42,018 nt of DNA from contig CAIWXQ010000046.1 of NCBI GenBank assembly GCA_903916675.1, positions 1 through 42,018 on the forward strand, read 5' to 3'. Below are positions 8,318-16,232 of the stretch, piece after piece. The translations under genes were made by a program, and so were the position numbers. Under the pieces are notes generated by a model. It made no database searches and was not told where the DNA came from. It saw only the letters and a program-made list of their open reading frames with translations. Numbering within the stretch: position 1 is the first letter of the stretch; every line of letters begins with the position of its first letter. The stretch comes from an uncultured bacterium. GTDB taxonomy: Bacteria > Verrucomicrobiota > Kiritimatiellia > RFP12 > CAIWXQ01.

Positions 8318-9604
8318 TCATTCCGACTCGCGCACGATGGAGGCACCCAACCGCCGCAACTCTTCCTCAACACTCTCGTAGCCGCGGTCGATGCTTTCGG
8401 CGTTGAGGATCACGGTCTCACGCCGCGCGCAGAGTGCCGCAACCAGCAGCGCCATGCCGGCACGGATGTCCGGGCTGGCGACCCGCGTGCCGTGCAGCGC
8501 GGACGGACCGGTCACTACGACGCGGTGGGGGTCGCACTGCACGATGCGTGCGCCCATGCCGATCAGGTAGTCCACAAAATACATGCGGCTCTCAAACATC
8601 TTCTCGAAGAAGAGCGTGGTGCCGCGTGTCTGAGTTGCGAGCACGATCAGCACGCTCATCAGGTCCGATGGAAATGCGGGCCAGGGGCCGTCCTCGATCT
8701 TCGGAATTGCGTCGCCAAAGTCGTAGGCGGTCCGCAGGCGCTGGCGGGCGGGCACATGCAGCGTGCCGTTCTTTTCCAGCGTCCACTTCACGCCGAACCG
8801 CGCGAACGGCCGGGCGAGCACCTCGAAATCCGCCGTCTGCACATCCTGAATGCGAAGCTCGCCACCGGTCACCAGCGCGGCCACCAGGTAGCTGCCGGCA
8901 TCGATGTAGTCCGGCCCGACGCGCGCCTCGACGCCATGCAGGCGCTCGACGCCCTCGATAGTCAAGAGGTTGGTGCCAATCCCCTCCATGCGCGCACCCA
9001 TGGCCACAAGCATGCGGCAGAGGTCTTGCACGTGCGGTTCGCAGGCGCAGTTGTAGAGCGTCGTGCGCCCCTTGGCCAAGGCCGCGGCCATGAGGAGATT
9101 CTCCGTGCCTGTCACGCTGGCCTCGTCGAGCAGGATGCGCGCGCCAGTCAGCTCCTTGGCGCGGAACGTGTAGGGCCCGTTGGCGCGCACAGCCACACCG
9201 AGCTGCTGCAGACCGGTCAGGTGCGTGTCCACGCGGCGGCGGCCGATCACGTCGCCCCCAGGCGGATAAATCGTGGCGCTGCCACAACGCGCCACCAGCG
9301 GCCCGGCAAAGAGGATGGAGGAGCGGACCCGCCCGCAAAGCCGGCGGTCGAGGCGCGTGGAGCGGATGCGGCGCGCGTGCAGCCGGACCGTGCGCGTGGC
9401 CTCATCGAGCCGGACCTCCACACCCATGCGGTCGAGCAATTCCAGCATGGTGCGCACATCCGCGATCAGCGGCAGGTTGGCCAGCGTGACCGGCTCATCG
9501 GTCAGCAGGCAAGCGGCCAGCATGGGAAGCGCAGCGTTTTTGTTGCCAGGGGTGCGGTGCGTGCCGGAAATCGGCCGCCCGCCCTTGATGACAAATCGCG
9601 ACAT
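8318..9604 (-). CDS. murA: UDP-N-acetylglucosamine 1-carboxyvinyltransferase, Asp variant
   Basis: 428 aa, normal length for MurA, which transfers enolpyruvate from PEP to UDP-GlcNAc in the first committed step of peptidoglycan synthesis. It has the N-terminal GNKNAALP (catalytic Lys), GPLVAR and a C-terminal GTRVASPDIRAGMALLVAAL. The active-site loop reads PPGGDVIG: the usual Cys115 is Asp at residue 118. Cys-to-Asp enzymes, as in mycobacteria and chlamydiae, remain active but are not alkylated by fosfomycin. GGAAAG precedes the ATG by 7 bases. The gene implies a peptidoglycan cell wall. Confidence 0.96.
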   Translation of the reverse strand: MSRFVIKGGRPISGTHRTPGNKNAALPMLAACLLTDEPVTLANLPLIADVRTMLELLDRMGVEVRLDEATRTVRLHARRIRSTRLDRRLCGRVRSSILFAGPLVARCGSATIYPPGGDVIGRRRVDTHLTGLQQLGVAVRANGPYTFRAKELTGARILLDEASVTGTENLLMAAALAKGRTTLYNCACEPHVQDLCRMLVAMGARMEGIGTNLLTIEGVERLHGVEARVGPDYIDAGSYLVAALVTGGELRIQDVQTADFEVLARPFARFGVKWTLEKNGTLHVPARQRLRTAYDFGDAIPKIEDGPWPAFPSDLMSVLIVLATQTRGTTLFFEKMFESRMYFVDYLIGMGARIVQCDPHRVVVTGPSALHGTRVASPDIRAGMALLVAALCARRETVILNAESIDRGYESVEEELRRLGASIVRESE

Positions 9605-9847
9605 GTTCTGCTTTCCGTGCCAATGGCATCCGGCACAGCGCTTACATTACGAGGCGCCACTGCCGGGCGCAAGGCGATAACGGCAGTGCGGATTTTGGAA
9701 TGCGGTACGCAGAATTCCGGAAATGACCCGTGGCGAATGGTTATTGACCCTCCGCATCGAAAGGCGACGCTGGGTTTCCGCTTGGCAGCGCGGCAGGCGT
9801 GCCCTATCGTCTGCAGCAGCAGACACGATACTGCCGGAGGCTAACAC

Positions 9848-10540
9848 ATGAGCGATCCCCATCCGCCCACGATTGCGCTGGATACCAAGGACTATTACAA
9901 CGTCATGGCGCACTTCTATCGCGGCGAGGTGGGGCGCATCATGCTCTGGCGGCAGCGGCTTGACCTGACCACCAACTGGGCCATCGCCGCCACAACCGGC
10001 ATCATCACCTATGCGTTGAGCCACGCGGAGATCACCCACTTGGTGTTCTTCTTCGCGAACATGATCTGCCTCTTCCTGCTGATCGTCGAGTCGCGGCGCT
10101 ACCGGTACTACGACGCTTTCCGGGCGCGTGTCCGCATGCTCGAGGCGCACTTTCTCAAACCCATGGTGCTACGGCAGACTCAGCACGACGAGCTGTGCTG
10201 GCGAGAGCAGTTAGCCAACGACCTGACACTGCCGTCGTTCAAAATCAGCCGAAGCGAGGCGCTCTACCGCCGCTTCGGGCGCAACTACATCTGGCTGTTT
10301 CTGATCATCGCCGGCGCGTGGGGCGTCAAGGTGTGGGCGCATTGCCCGGGCGCGCAGACACTCCACGGTTTTCTTCCGGCCATCCAGAACGGACAGCCGC
10401 TGCCCCCGTGGCTTTTCTGGACGCTCGGCATGCTGTTTCTCGGCTCAATGATCTGGCTTCTGGTCGGTGCGCTACGGCTCGAGGTCTACACGTCCGAAAC
10501 CGACATCGGGCAGGTGCATGAGCGCGAGTGGCAGGTGTAA
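9848..10540 (+). CDS. DUF2270 membrane protein
   Basis: 230 aa protein with the DUF2270 pattern: an N-terminal YYNVMAHFYRGEVGRIMLWRQRLD-like segment, two transmembrane helices (about 42-85), a basic cytoplasmic stretch with RYRYYDAFRARVRMLE, then a third and fourth helix near 145-165 and 190-210. The function of the family is unknown. A good ribosome site (GGAGG, 9842 area) precedes ATG 9848. It lies 41 bases upstream of ybeY and may be cotranscribed. Confidence 0.85.
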   Translation: MSDPHPPTIALDTKDYYNVMAHFYRGEVGRIMLWRQRLDLTTNWAIAATTGIITYALSHAEITHLVFFFANMICLFLLIVESRRYRYYDAFRARVRMLEAHFLKPMVLRQTQHDELCWREQLANDLTLPSFKISRSEALYRRFGRNYIWLFLIIAGAWGVKVWAHCPGAQTLHGFLPAIQNGQPLPPWLFWTLGMLFLGSMIWLLVGALRLEVYTSETDIGQVHEREWQV

Positions 10541-10581
10541 TTCTAAAAAGGTGAATAGGCTGAAGGCTGTTAGGTTTGACA

Positions 10582-11058
10582 ATGCGCATTTCGATCGACA
10601 ACCGACAGCGACTCTTTCGCATTGACCGGGTCGCCTTACGGCAGGTAGCGGCGGACCTGGCGGCGCTGGCAGCCACAAGCCGCGGCGCGTCCCCGTGGCG
10701 CGAGGCGATCGTAATCCTCACGGACGATGCCGGCATGACGAACTGGAACCTCCGGGTGATGCGACACACCGGAAGCACGGACGTGATCTCCCAGTGCTAC
10801 GAGCCGCTTCCCAACGAGCCAGCCGGCATACGCGGCGAACTGCTCGTCAACGTGGAACGGGCGTGGCAGGCGGGGTCGGAACGCCGGAACTGGTCCTCTT
10901 CGCACGAACTTGCGCTCTATGTCGCCCACGGGTTCGACCATCTGAACGATGCCGAGGACGACTCCCCGGCCGGTCGCCGACGCATGCGCCGGCGTGAATT
11001 GCGCTGGCTGTGCCGAATCCGCATACCCACGCTGTTCTCTAAATTCGCACGGCAGTGA
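10582..11058 (+). CDS. ybeY: Endoribonuclease YbeY (rRNA maturation factor), variant metal site
   Basis: 158 aa, the usual size for YbeY/UPF0054, a zinc enzyme acting in 16S rRNA 3' maturation and 70S quality control. Conserved features: the MRHTGSTDVISQ stretch (equivalent to YR-x-x-D-x-x-TDVLSFP), GELLVNVERA and the metal motif HGFDHLNDAEDD. In this motif H116 and H120 match the first two zinc ligands, but the third position is D126, not His. Asp can serve as a ligand, so the enzyme may still be active. ATG 10582 is preferred over TTG 10576. The sequence is divergent outside the motifs. Confidence 0.82.
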   Translation: MRISIDNRQRLFRIDRVALRQVAADLAALAATSRGASPWREAIVILTDDAGMTNWNLRVMRHTGSTDVISQCYEPLPNEPAGIRGELLVNVERAWQAGSERRNWSSSHELALYVAHGFDHLNDAEDDSPAGRRRMRRRELRWLCRIRIPTLFSKFARQ

Positions 11059-11149
11059 CGGTAAACGCCTCACGAATGAGATTTGGCACGCAGCCGCGAA
11101 CAGCGTCATCGCGGCTTGCTCCTCTCGCTGCGACATTGTGGCCAAGGCT

Positions 11150-11180
11150 GCCGCGCCAGAGTTGCGCGGCGTTTCTTCTT
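11150..11180 (+). terminator. Possible terminator downstream of ybeY
   Basis: A 7-bp GCCGCGC/GCGCGGC stem with a 7-base loop (11150-11170) is followed by GTTTCTTCTT. It is about 90 bases past the ybeY stop. The pyrimidine tract is imperfect, so this is a moderate candidate. Confidence 0.4.
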
Positions 11181-11288
11181 GGGGAAGGATTGCCCACCAC
11201 GTATTGCCCTGTATTGCCTGTTTCCGCGGCGTTTTCCCCTTTCCCACCCAATTCGACAGTAGCCCTGCTGTTTGGCACGATCCAAGCG

Positions 11289-11565
11289 TATAATGGGGTC
11301 AGGCTGTGACCCACAGATTGTTCTGGCAGTTGCAGAAACGGGCGAAGCGAGCGGTAGACAGGTCCGTGCAACCATGATCCCAAAGTCTGTTGGTCACAGG
11401 GAAACGTAGGTTAAACGCATCGCCTCGATTTGGGATCATGGCCCTTCGCTTTTCAACCCAACCCAACCGATTATATATACACCCAACCCCATAAAGTCCG
11501 TGCGAGCGTCTCACCCTCCTGCTCGCACGGCAGTCAAGGCCGGCATTGCCGGCCTTGATGTTTTT
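11289..11565 (+). ncRNA. Candidate novel structured RNA (pseudoknot, C-rich loop hairpin, terminator)
   Basis: A perfect -10 TATAAT (11289-11294) predicts a start near 11301. Two long stems interleave: 11304-11317 pairs with 11386-11399 (13 of 14 pairs), and 11372-11384 pairs perfectly with 11429-11441. They therefore form an H-type pseudoknot with one base between the stems. A 6-bp GTTGCA/TGCAAC helix closes part of loop 1. Next come an unstructured CAACCC-rich linker (11455-11490), a perfect 10-bp hairpin (11498-11507/11521-11530) whose loop holds CACCCTCCT, and an intrinsic terminator. No coding frame fits. It is not recognisably tmRNA, RNase P, SRP or 6S RNA. No good -35 is visible. Confidence 0.6.
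11534..11565 (+). terminator. Intrinsic terminator of the candidate RNA
   Basis: A perfect 11-bp stem (11534-11544 with 11548-11558) around an ATT loop is followed by TGTTTTT. It points rightwards, and the only upstream plus-strand transcript it can serve is the candidate RNA (ybeY lies about 480 bases before). It may also act on the reverse strand after lolD, which stops at 11618. Confidence 0.85.
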
Positions 11566-11617
11566 CAGGGGTCTGAAGGCAAGGGCAGGTCCGGCGGCTC
11601 TTTCGAACTTTAATCCG

Positions 11618-12295
11618 TCATGCCGGCACAAGCAGGCCGTTCTCAAGGCGCAGCACGCGGTGGCAGCGTGCGGCGACTTCCGGCGCATGCGTGACCACTA
11701 CCAGTGCGTGCCGGTCCTCCTGCGCCAGACCGAAGAGCATCTCGAGAATCTGTGCACCGGTGTCGTGGTCCAGATTGCCGGTAGGTTCGTCCGCCAGCAG
11801 CAGCCCGGGGTTGTTCATGAAGGCGCGGGCCAGCGCCACGCGCTGCTGCTCGCCGCCGGAAAGCTCCAGCGGCGTGTGCGAGGTGCGGTCCGACAGCCCG
11901 ACGCGCGCCAGCAGCGCCAGCGCGCGCGCCTTCGCGCGGCCGCAGTGCGCACCGATCGCCAGGGCTGGCAGCAGGACGTTCTCCACCACGTCCATCTCCG
12001 GCAGCAGGTGATAGGATTGAAAGACGAAACCGATGCGCTCCGCCCGCAGACGACTGCGCTCGCGCGAGGACAGCGCGTAGATCGGTTTCCCGTCGATGCT
12101 CACATCGCCTGCGTCCGGCCGGTCGATGCCGCCCAGCAAGTGCAGCAGGGTGCTCTTTCCGGTGCCGCTGCGCCCGACAATGGCCACGCGCTCGCCCGGC
12201 GCCACCGCCAGCGCCGCGCCCTGAAGCACCCGCACGGTCTTGTGTGGGAGCACGTAGGTCTTGTGGAGGCCAACGGCTGTCAGAAGGGTGTCCAT
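11618..12295 (-). CDS. lolD: LolD-type ABC transporter ATPase
   Basis: 225 aa ABC ATPase with Walker A GRSGTGKST, Q-loop VFQSYHLLPEM, signature LSGGEQQR, Walker B LLLADEPTGNLD and H-loop VVVTHAPE. The length and the LLPEMDVVENVLLP stretch fit the LolD/MacB subgroup. With the adjacent LolC/E-like permease it would form the inner-membrane machine that releases lipoproteins to the periplasmic carrier LolA. AGGAAAC precedes the ATG. Assignment to lipoprotein export rather than another MacB-like function rests mainly on the permease type. Confidence 0.88.
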   Translation of the reverse strand: MDTLLTAVGLHKTYVLPHKTVRVLQGAALAVAPGERVAIVGRSGTGKSTLLHLLGGIDRPDAGDVSIDGKPIYALSSRERSRLRAERIGFVFQSYHLLPEMDVVENVLLPALAIGAHCGRAKARALALLARVGLSDRTSHTPLELSGGEQQRVALARAFMNNPGLLLADEPTGNLDHDTGAQILEMLFGLAQEDRHALVVVTHAPEVAARCHRVLRLENGLLVPA

Positions 12296-12307
12296 AAATT
12301 GTTTCCT

Positions 12308-12392
12308 GGTTCAGAGATCAGAGGTCGGAAGTCAGAGGTCAGCATTCCGAAAAGCATGCACCCTCCAGATTCTGGTTTCTGACCTCTGAATC
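12308..12392. repeat. Palindromic repeat B (TCAGAGGTCAG words)
   Basis: The left part (12308-12342) is a run of degenerate (A)TCAGAGGTC words about 10 bases apart. 12332-12342 is an exact inverted copy of 12379-12389. The right arm ends at the lolC stop codon, overlapping its last base. It fills the gap between lolC and lolD. Confidence 0.75.
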
Positions 12393-13618
12393 TACTCCTT
12401 ACGCAGCGCCTGCACGGGGTCCATCCGCGCCGCGCGCCAGGCCGGGAAGAGACTCGCCAGCGAGCAGAAAACGACCACTGCGACGGAGACCAGTGCAAGG
12501 TCCAGCGGAACGACGCGCCAGGGAATCTGGTCCAACCCGTAGATACTTTTGGGAAACACCGGAAAACCCAAGTGTCGCAGGATTTCCACCAGATTCTGCA
12601 GGTTGTGCAACACCAGATATGCGAAGCCGATCCCCAGCAGCGTGCCGAAGAAGCACTGGATCCATCCATACAGCACGAACGTCCAGAGGACCTGCCCGGA
12701 TGAAAATCCCAGCGCCTTGAGCAGCCCGATTTCGTCGGTCTTCTGCACCGTAATCACAATCAGGTTCACTGTGACGCAGAACATGGCCACGATGGTGATA
12801 AACATCAGCAGGAACACCATCATGTTTTTCTCGGTCGCCAGGGTGCTGAACAACAGACTATCCACCGTCCGCCAGGTCTGCACCGTGTAACGAGGCCCGA
12901 CCTCTCGCTCGACTGCCGCGACGCAGGCGTCAAACGTCCGGGTGTCGAGCGGCTGCGCAGTCTTCACGTAGATCGTCAGTGCCCCCTGCGGCATGCTCAG
13001 CAAGTCGCGCGCGACGCCGATCGACGTCACCACAAATTCACTGTCGAAGTCGCGCTGTCCAACCTGGAATACGCCGCGCACCTCGAGCTCCTCGGGAAAT
13101 TTCACCTCGTTGGTGTGCACGAGATTCATGGGCGAGTGCAGCAGGATACGATCGCCGACCATCACGCCCAAATTGCGGGCCATGTCGACACCGATCAGAA
13201 CGCCGTCGCCGGACAGATCCATCCGCCCTTCCAGCAGCTGCGTGGCGGCCAGCACCCGCTTAACCCGGTCCGGCTCCACGCCGATGACCACGGGGGCCAG
13301 GATGCGCCGGCGATACTCGGCCAAGACCCGTGTCTCCACGCTGGGCGAGGCAACGACCACGCCGGGGACGCCCTCCAGGCGGTGGCAAAGGGCCGTCTCG
13401 TCGCGAATGTACCCCTGCCGGGCGGACACGATGATGTGCGGCTTAAAGGCCAGTATCTTCTCGCGCCAGACGTCGCCAAACCCGGTCATCACCGCCAGGA
13501 CGATGATCACGATGGCCACGCCTAGGATCACGCCCAGCACGGAAAGGATCGTGACAATGGACACGATCGACCGCTTCGGCTTCAGATACTTAAGCGCCAG
13601 AAAAAGAGCGAACGGCAT
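12392..13618 (-). CDS. lolE: LolC/LolE-type lipoprotein-releasing permease
   Basis: 408 aa permease with the MacB/FtsX architecture: a first membrane helix near residues 20-45 (VTILSVLGVILGVAIVIIVLAVMTGF), a periplasmic core domain (about 50-255), then three helices in the last 140 residues. The N-terminal FALFLALKYLKPKR matches LolC/E proteins. A single permease gene implies a homodimer (LolF-like) rather than a LolC-LolE pair. ATG 13618 has GGAG 9 bases upstream; a longer frame would overlap the previous gene. The stop codon touches repeat B. Confidence 0.9.
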   Translation of the reverse strand: MPFALFLALKYLKPKRSIVSIVTILSVLGVILGVAIVIIVLAVMTGFGDVWREKILAFKPHIIVSARQGYIRDETALCHRLEGVPGVVVASPSVETRVLAEYRRRILAPVVIGVEPDRVKRVLAATQLLEGRMDLSGDGVLIGVDMARNLGVMVGDRILLHSPMNLVHTNEVKFPEELEVRGVFQVGQRDFDSEFVVTSIGVARDLLSMPQGALTIYVKTAQPLDTRTFDACVAAVEREVGPRYTVQTWRTVDSLLFSTLATEKNMMVFLLMFITIVAMFCVTVNLIVITVQKTDEIGLLKALGFSSGQVLWTFVLYGWIQCFFGTLLGIGFAYLVLHNLQNLVEILRHLGFPVFPKSIYGLDQIPWRVVPLDLALVSVAVVVFCSLASLFPAWRAARMDPVQALRKE

Positions 13619-13631
13619 GCGACGGCTCCGG

Positions 13632-14843
13632 TTATTCCGCAGGGTTTTCAACAGCATACCTGCGCCCGCCGGCAGTGGCAATGGTATCCACCACAGACTG
13701 CAGCCAGGATGCCAGGATGCGCTTCCGCGCGGGCGTCAGCCTGCAAATCCAGGCCTGATAATCCGTCTCCACGCCAACACCGTCCAACACCGTCGCCACG
13801 CACGCGGGCGGCCGCACGGCAATGCGAGCGTCGATCCGGACGCGCAGCGTCCGGCACAGCGCCGGCCAGGCCGTGATAAAGGCCTGCGCGTCCTCCTCAG
13901 ACGCCTGTGCGGTCTTCTGCGCAAACTGGTCAAGCCGCTTCATCCGCTCGTCGAACATCTCCTCCAGCCGCAGCAGCGCCCCGGCGTGGCAGCGGCGTTG
14001 CCAGGACGCGCGGGCGAAACGCGCGCGCGCCGTGCGCCACCAGGCGTCCAGCGCCAGCAGGTTGCCGAAATAGCAGAGGTTGTTGGCCACGCGGCGGGCG
14101 ACGTTCCCCATGCGACGCGGATCGTACGGCCTCTGGCCGGAATTCAGCGGCGGTGCGGCCACGAGCTGGCCGGGCGTCAGCACATCCTGCCGGCAGATTC
14201 TGCCGGCAGGAAGCACCGTTCCGTACGCGATGCGGCAGGGACCGACCAACCCGCCCTGGCCGCCGAGGAAGATCGGCGGCTGGTCTAGCAGCACGCCGCG
14301 CGGCACGTCGCCGAGGAGCGAGGGCGTGGCCTTGTCCTGATGCGTCGTGAAGTTGAAATGCACGTAGGAGGAGCCGACCTCGGAATGGTTGTCCGCGCCG
14401 GTTCCGCCAGCCATCAGGCAGTCGCAGAAATTGATCAGGCTACCGAGGACCGCGTGCGGAAACAGCACGGTCTGCTTGAGCCCGACGCTGTGGGCGAACG
14501 ATGCGTGTTCCTCCAGCAGCGTGCCGGGACGGACGTGCGCGCAGGGCCCGGCATCCACGTCGTCCAGCAGCGTGGCGTGGTCGAACGAGCCGCCACGCAG
14601 CCGCACACGCGCGCCGAGCTGGCAATCGCGCAGCGTAACCGGCCCCTCCTCGCCGAGCACACATCCCGGGCCGATTGCCAGCGAAGCCCCATCCAGCCGG
14701 CAGCCGGGATGAATCGTCACGCCCGCCGCCAGGCGCGCCGCTGAGACCTCCGGGCCGATGAACACCGTCCCGGACGCCACCAACCGGACGCCGCGTTTAC
14801 GCAGCGCAGCAATCTGACTGGCGTTATCTGTGCGCGTCCTCAT
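13632..14843 (-). CDS. Left-handed beta-helix (GlmU C-domain-like) protein
   Basis: 403 aa. Residues about 20-240 carry imperfect hexapeptide repeats (GVTIHPGCRL, GPCAHVRPGTLLEE, ILGSLINFCDCLMAGG-type, GGLVGPCRIAYGTVLPAG), as in the acetyltransferase half of GlmU. The stretch HFNFTTHQDKATPSLLGDVP is distinctive. Residues about 255-400 are helical with no recognised domain. There is no nucleotidyltransferase domain. It may bind or modify a UDP-sugar, but that is inference. It ends 14 bases before the LolC/E start and probably shares its transcript. Confidence 0.7.
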   Translation of the reverse strand: MRTRTDNASQIAALRKRGVRLVASGTVFIGPEVSAARLAAGVTIHPGCRLDGASLAIGPGCVLGEEGPVTLRDCQLGARVRLRGGSFDHATLLDDVDAGPCAHVRPGTLLEEHASFAHSVGLKQTVLFPHAVLGSLINFCDCLMAGGTGADNHSEVGSSYVHFNFTTHQDKATPSLLGDVPRGVLLDQPPIFLGGQGGLVGPCRIAYGTVLPAGRICRQDVLTPGQLVAAPPLNSGQRPYDPRRMGNVARRVANNLCYFGNLLALDAWWRTARARFARASWQRRCHAGALLRLEEMFDERMKRLDQFAQKTAQASEEDAQAFITAWPALCRTLRVRIDARIAVRPPACVATVLDGVGVETDYQAWICRLTPARKRILASWLQSVVDTIATAGGRRYAVENPAE

Positions 14844-14928
14844 CCAATGGCAGGATACCGGAACCCCTGCGCCGCTTCAATAGAACCTGTCTTCCAATTG
14901 CTTGCGCCGCGCGGAATCGGCTTCCGCA

Positions 14929-16155
14929 CTACGCCCGCTCCAAGGCCGCGGCAAACGCGCCATCCGTGCCGTCCCGCATGGGAATGCGCTCGGCCGTGGC
15001 GACCAGCCGCAAGGCCGGGTCGGCCGCCAGCGCCCGCTCCACCTGCTGTTGATTCTCCTCGGGCTCCAGGCTGCACGTCGAATAGACCAGCCGGCCGCCA
15101 GGCGCGAGCCGCGGCAGCAGGTTCGCAAGCAGGGCCCGCTGCACGGCGCAGAGCTTTTGCTGGCGTCGCTCCGAGAAACGCCAGCGCGCGTCCGGCCGGC
15201 GCCGCAGCACGCCGGTGTTGGAACAGGGGACGTCAAGCAGGATGCGATCGAACCGCAACGCCTCGTCCGCCAGTGGTGCGGCAGCATCGCCCGCCACCAT
15301 TTCCACCCACTCCTGCCGCGTGCGCACCAGAGTCGAGCGTAGCAGGGCCAGACGGTCCGTATGCTTGTCCATGGCTATCAGCCGCCCCTGTCCGCCCATG
15401 CGCGCTGCAATCTGCGCCGTCTTGCCGCCGGGCGCCGCGCAGGCGTCCAGCACGGTCAGGCCGGGGCGCACATCGAGTAGTTCGGCGGCCTCCCGCGTGG
15501 CGGGATCCTGCACCACAAACGCCCCCTCGTGAAAGCCGGGAATCTCCTCGACGCGCATGCCGTGTGGCACCGTAAAGCAGACCTCCGGCGCAGCCGGATG
15601 GGGCGTGAGGCCGGCGGTCAGCGGTCGGCCCAGCGGCAGCATCGCAATCACCGTCTCCGCCGGCGTGTTGTTCCACTGGCAGAGCGCCTCTGCCTCTGCC
15701 GCACCATAGCGGGCCATCCAGCGGTCCAGCAGCACGGCAGGATGCGAGAGCCGCACGCCGGCCGGCTGCTGCGCCAGAGCTGCAAGCAGTTCGCTGCGCC
15801 GGCGGTCCAGGTTGCGCAGCACGCCGTTGACAAAGCCGGCGGAGTGCGGCGAGGCAATCTTGGCCGCCGCCACCGTGGCGTGCACGGCCGCATAAGCTGG
15901 AACTTCCTCCATGAACAGCACCTGGTAGGAACCGGCCAGCAGGGCTGCGCGCATTTCGCCTTCCGGCATGCTCTTCACCAGCTGCTGCAGCACCCACTCC
16001 AGCGCGCGCCGCCAGCGCACCGCGCCATAGACGAGATCCATGACGAAGCCGCGGTCCGGCGAGTCGGTCAGCAGCCGCTCGGGAAAATCCTCGGTCTCCA
16101 GCCAGCGGGAGAGGATGAAGATCGCTTCGCGTCGGGATGTGATGCCAGTGTCCAT
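14929..16155 (-). CDS. rsmB: 16S rRNA (cytosine-967-C5)-methyltransferase
   Basis: 408 aa. Residues about 1-140 form a NusB-like RNA-binding domain (DLVYGAVRWRRALEW, YQVLFMEEVPAYAAVHATV, VNGVLRNLDRR). The C-terminal Rossmann domain has the SAM motif LDACAAPGGKTAQIAARM, the motif IV Cys in DVPCSNTGVLRRRPDARWR and the catalytic motif VI Cys in YSTCSLEPEEN. The order and both cysteines match RsmB, which methylates C967 of 16S rRNA. The gene follows rlmN across repeat E, so two ribosomal RNA methyltransferases are neighbours. No clear ribosome site precedes the ATG. Confidence 0.93.
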   Translation of the reverse strand: MDTGITSRREAIFILSRWLETEDFPERLLTDSPDRGFVMDLVYGAVRWRRALEWVLQQLVKSMPEGEMRAALLAGSYQVLFMEEVPAYAAVHATVAAAKIASPHSAGFVNGVLRNLDRRRSELLAALAQQPAGVRLSHPAVLLDRWMARYGAAEAEALCQWNNTPAETVIAMLPLGRPLTAGLTPHPAAPEVCFTVPHGMRVEEIPGFHEGAFVVQDPATREAAELLDVRPGLTVLDACAAPGGKTAQIAARMGGQGRLIAMDKHTDRLALLRSTLVRTRQEWVEMVAGDAAAPLADEALRFDRILLDVPCSNTGVLRRRPDARWRFSERRQQKLCAVQRALLANLLPRLAPGGRLVYSTCSLEPEENQQQVERALAADPALRLVATAERIPMRDGTDGAFAAALERA

Positions 16156-16159
16156 GTAT

Positions 16160-16232
16160 AGGGGTTAAGGCTGAAGGGGTTAGGGGGTTAAGAGAGAGCC
16201 ACCAATGACCAATGATTATTGACTAATGACCT
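16160..16232. repeat. Simple-word repeat E (GGTTA and AATGACC words)
   Basis: 16164-16192 carries GGGGTTA/GGTTAAG words; 16202-16232 carries CCAATGA, TAATGACC and a reversed TTATTGA, spaced about 7-11 bases. It spans the stop codon of rlmN (16216-16218), giving the protein its final VISQ residues, and reaches to a few bases from the rsmB start. Arms are shorter than in the other elements. Confidence 0.6.

Noticed and set aside
8267..9844. 525-codon open frame antisense to murA
   Set aside because: murA is unambiguous on the other strand; this frame shows no domain.
11272..11288. Sigma-54-like -24/-12 element before the candidate RNA
   Set aside because: TTGGCAC and GC have the right spacing, but the -12 element is AAGC rather than TTGC, and a perfect TATAAT follows at once.
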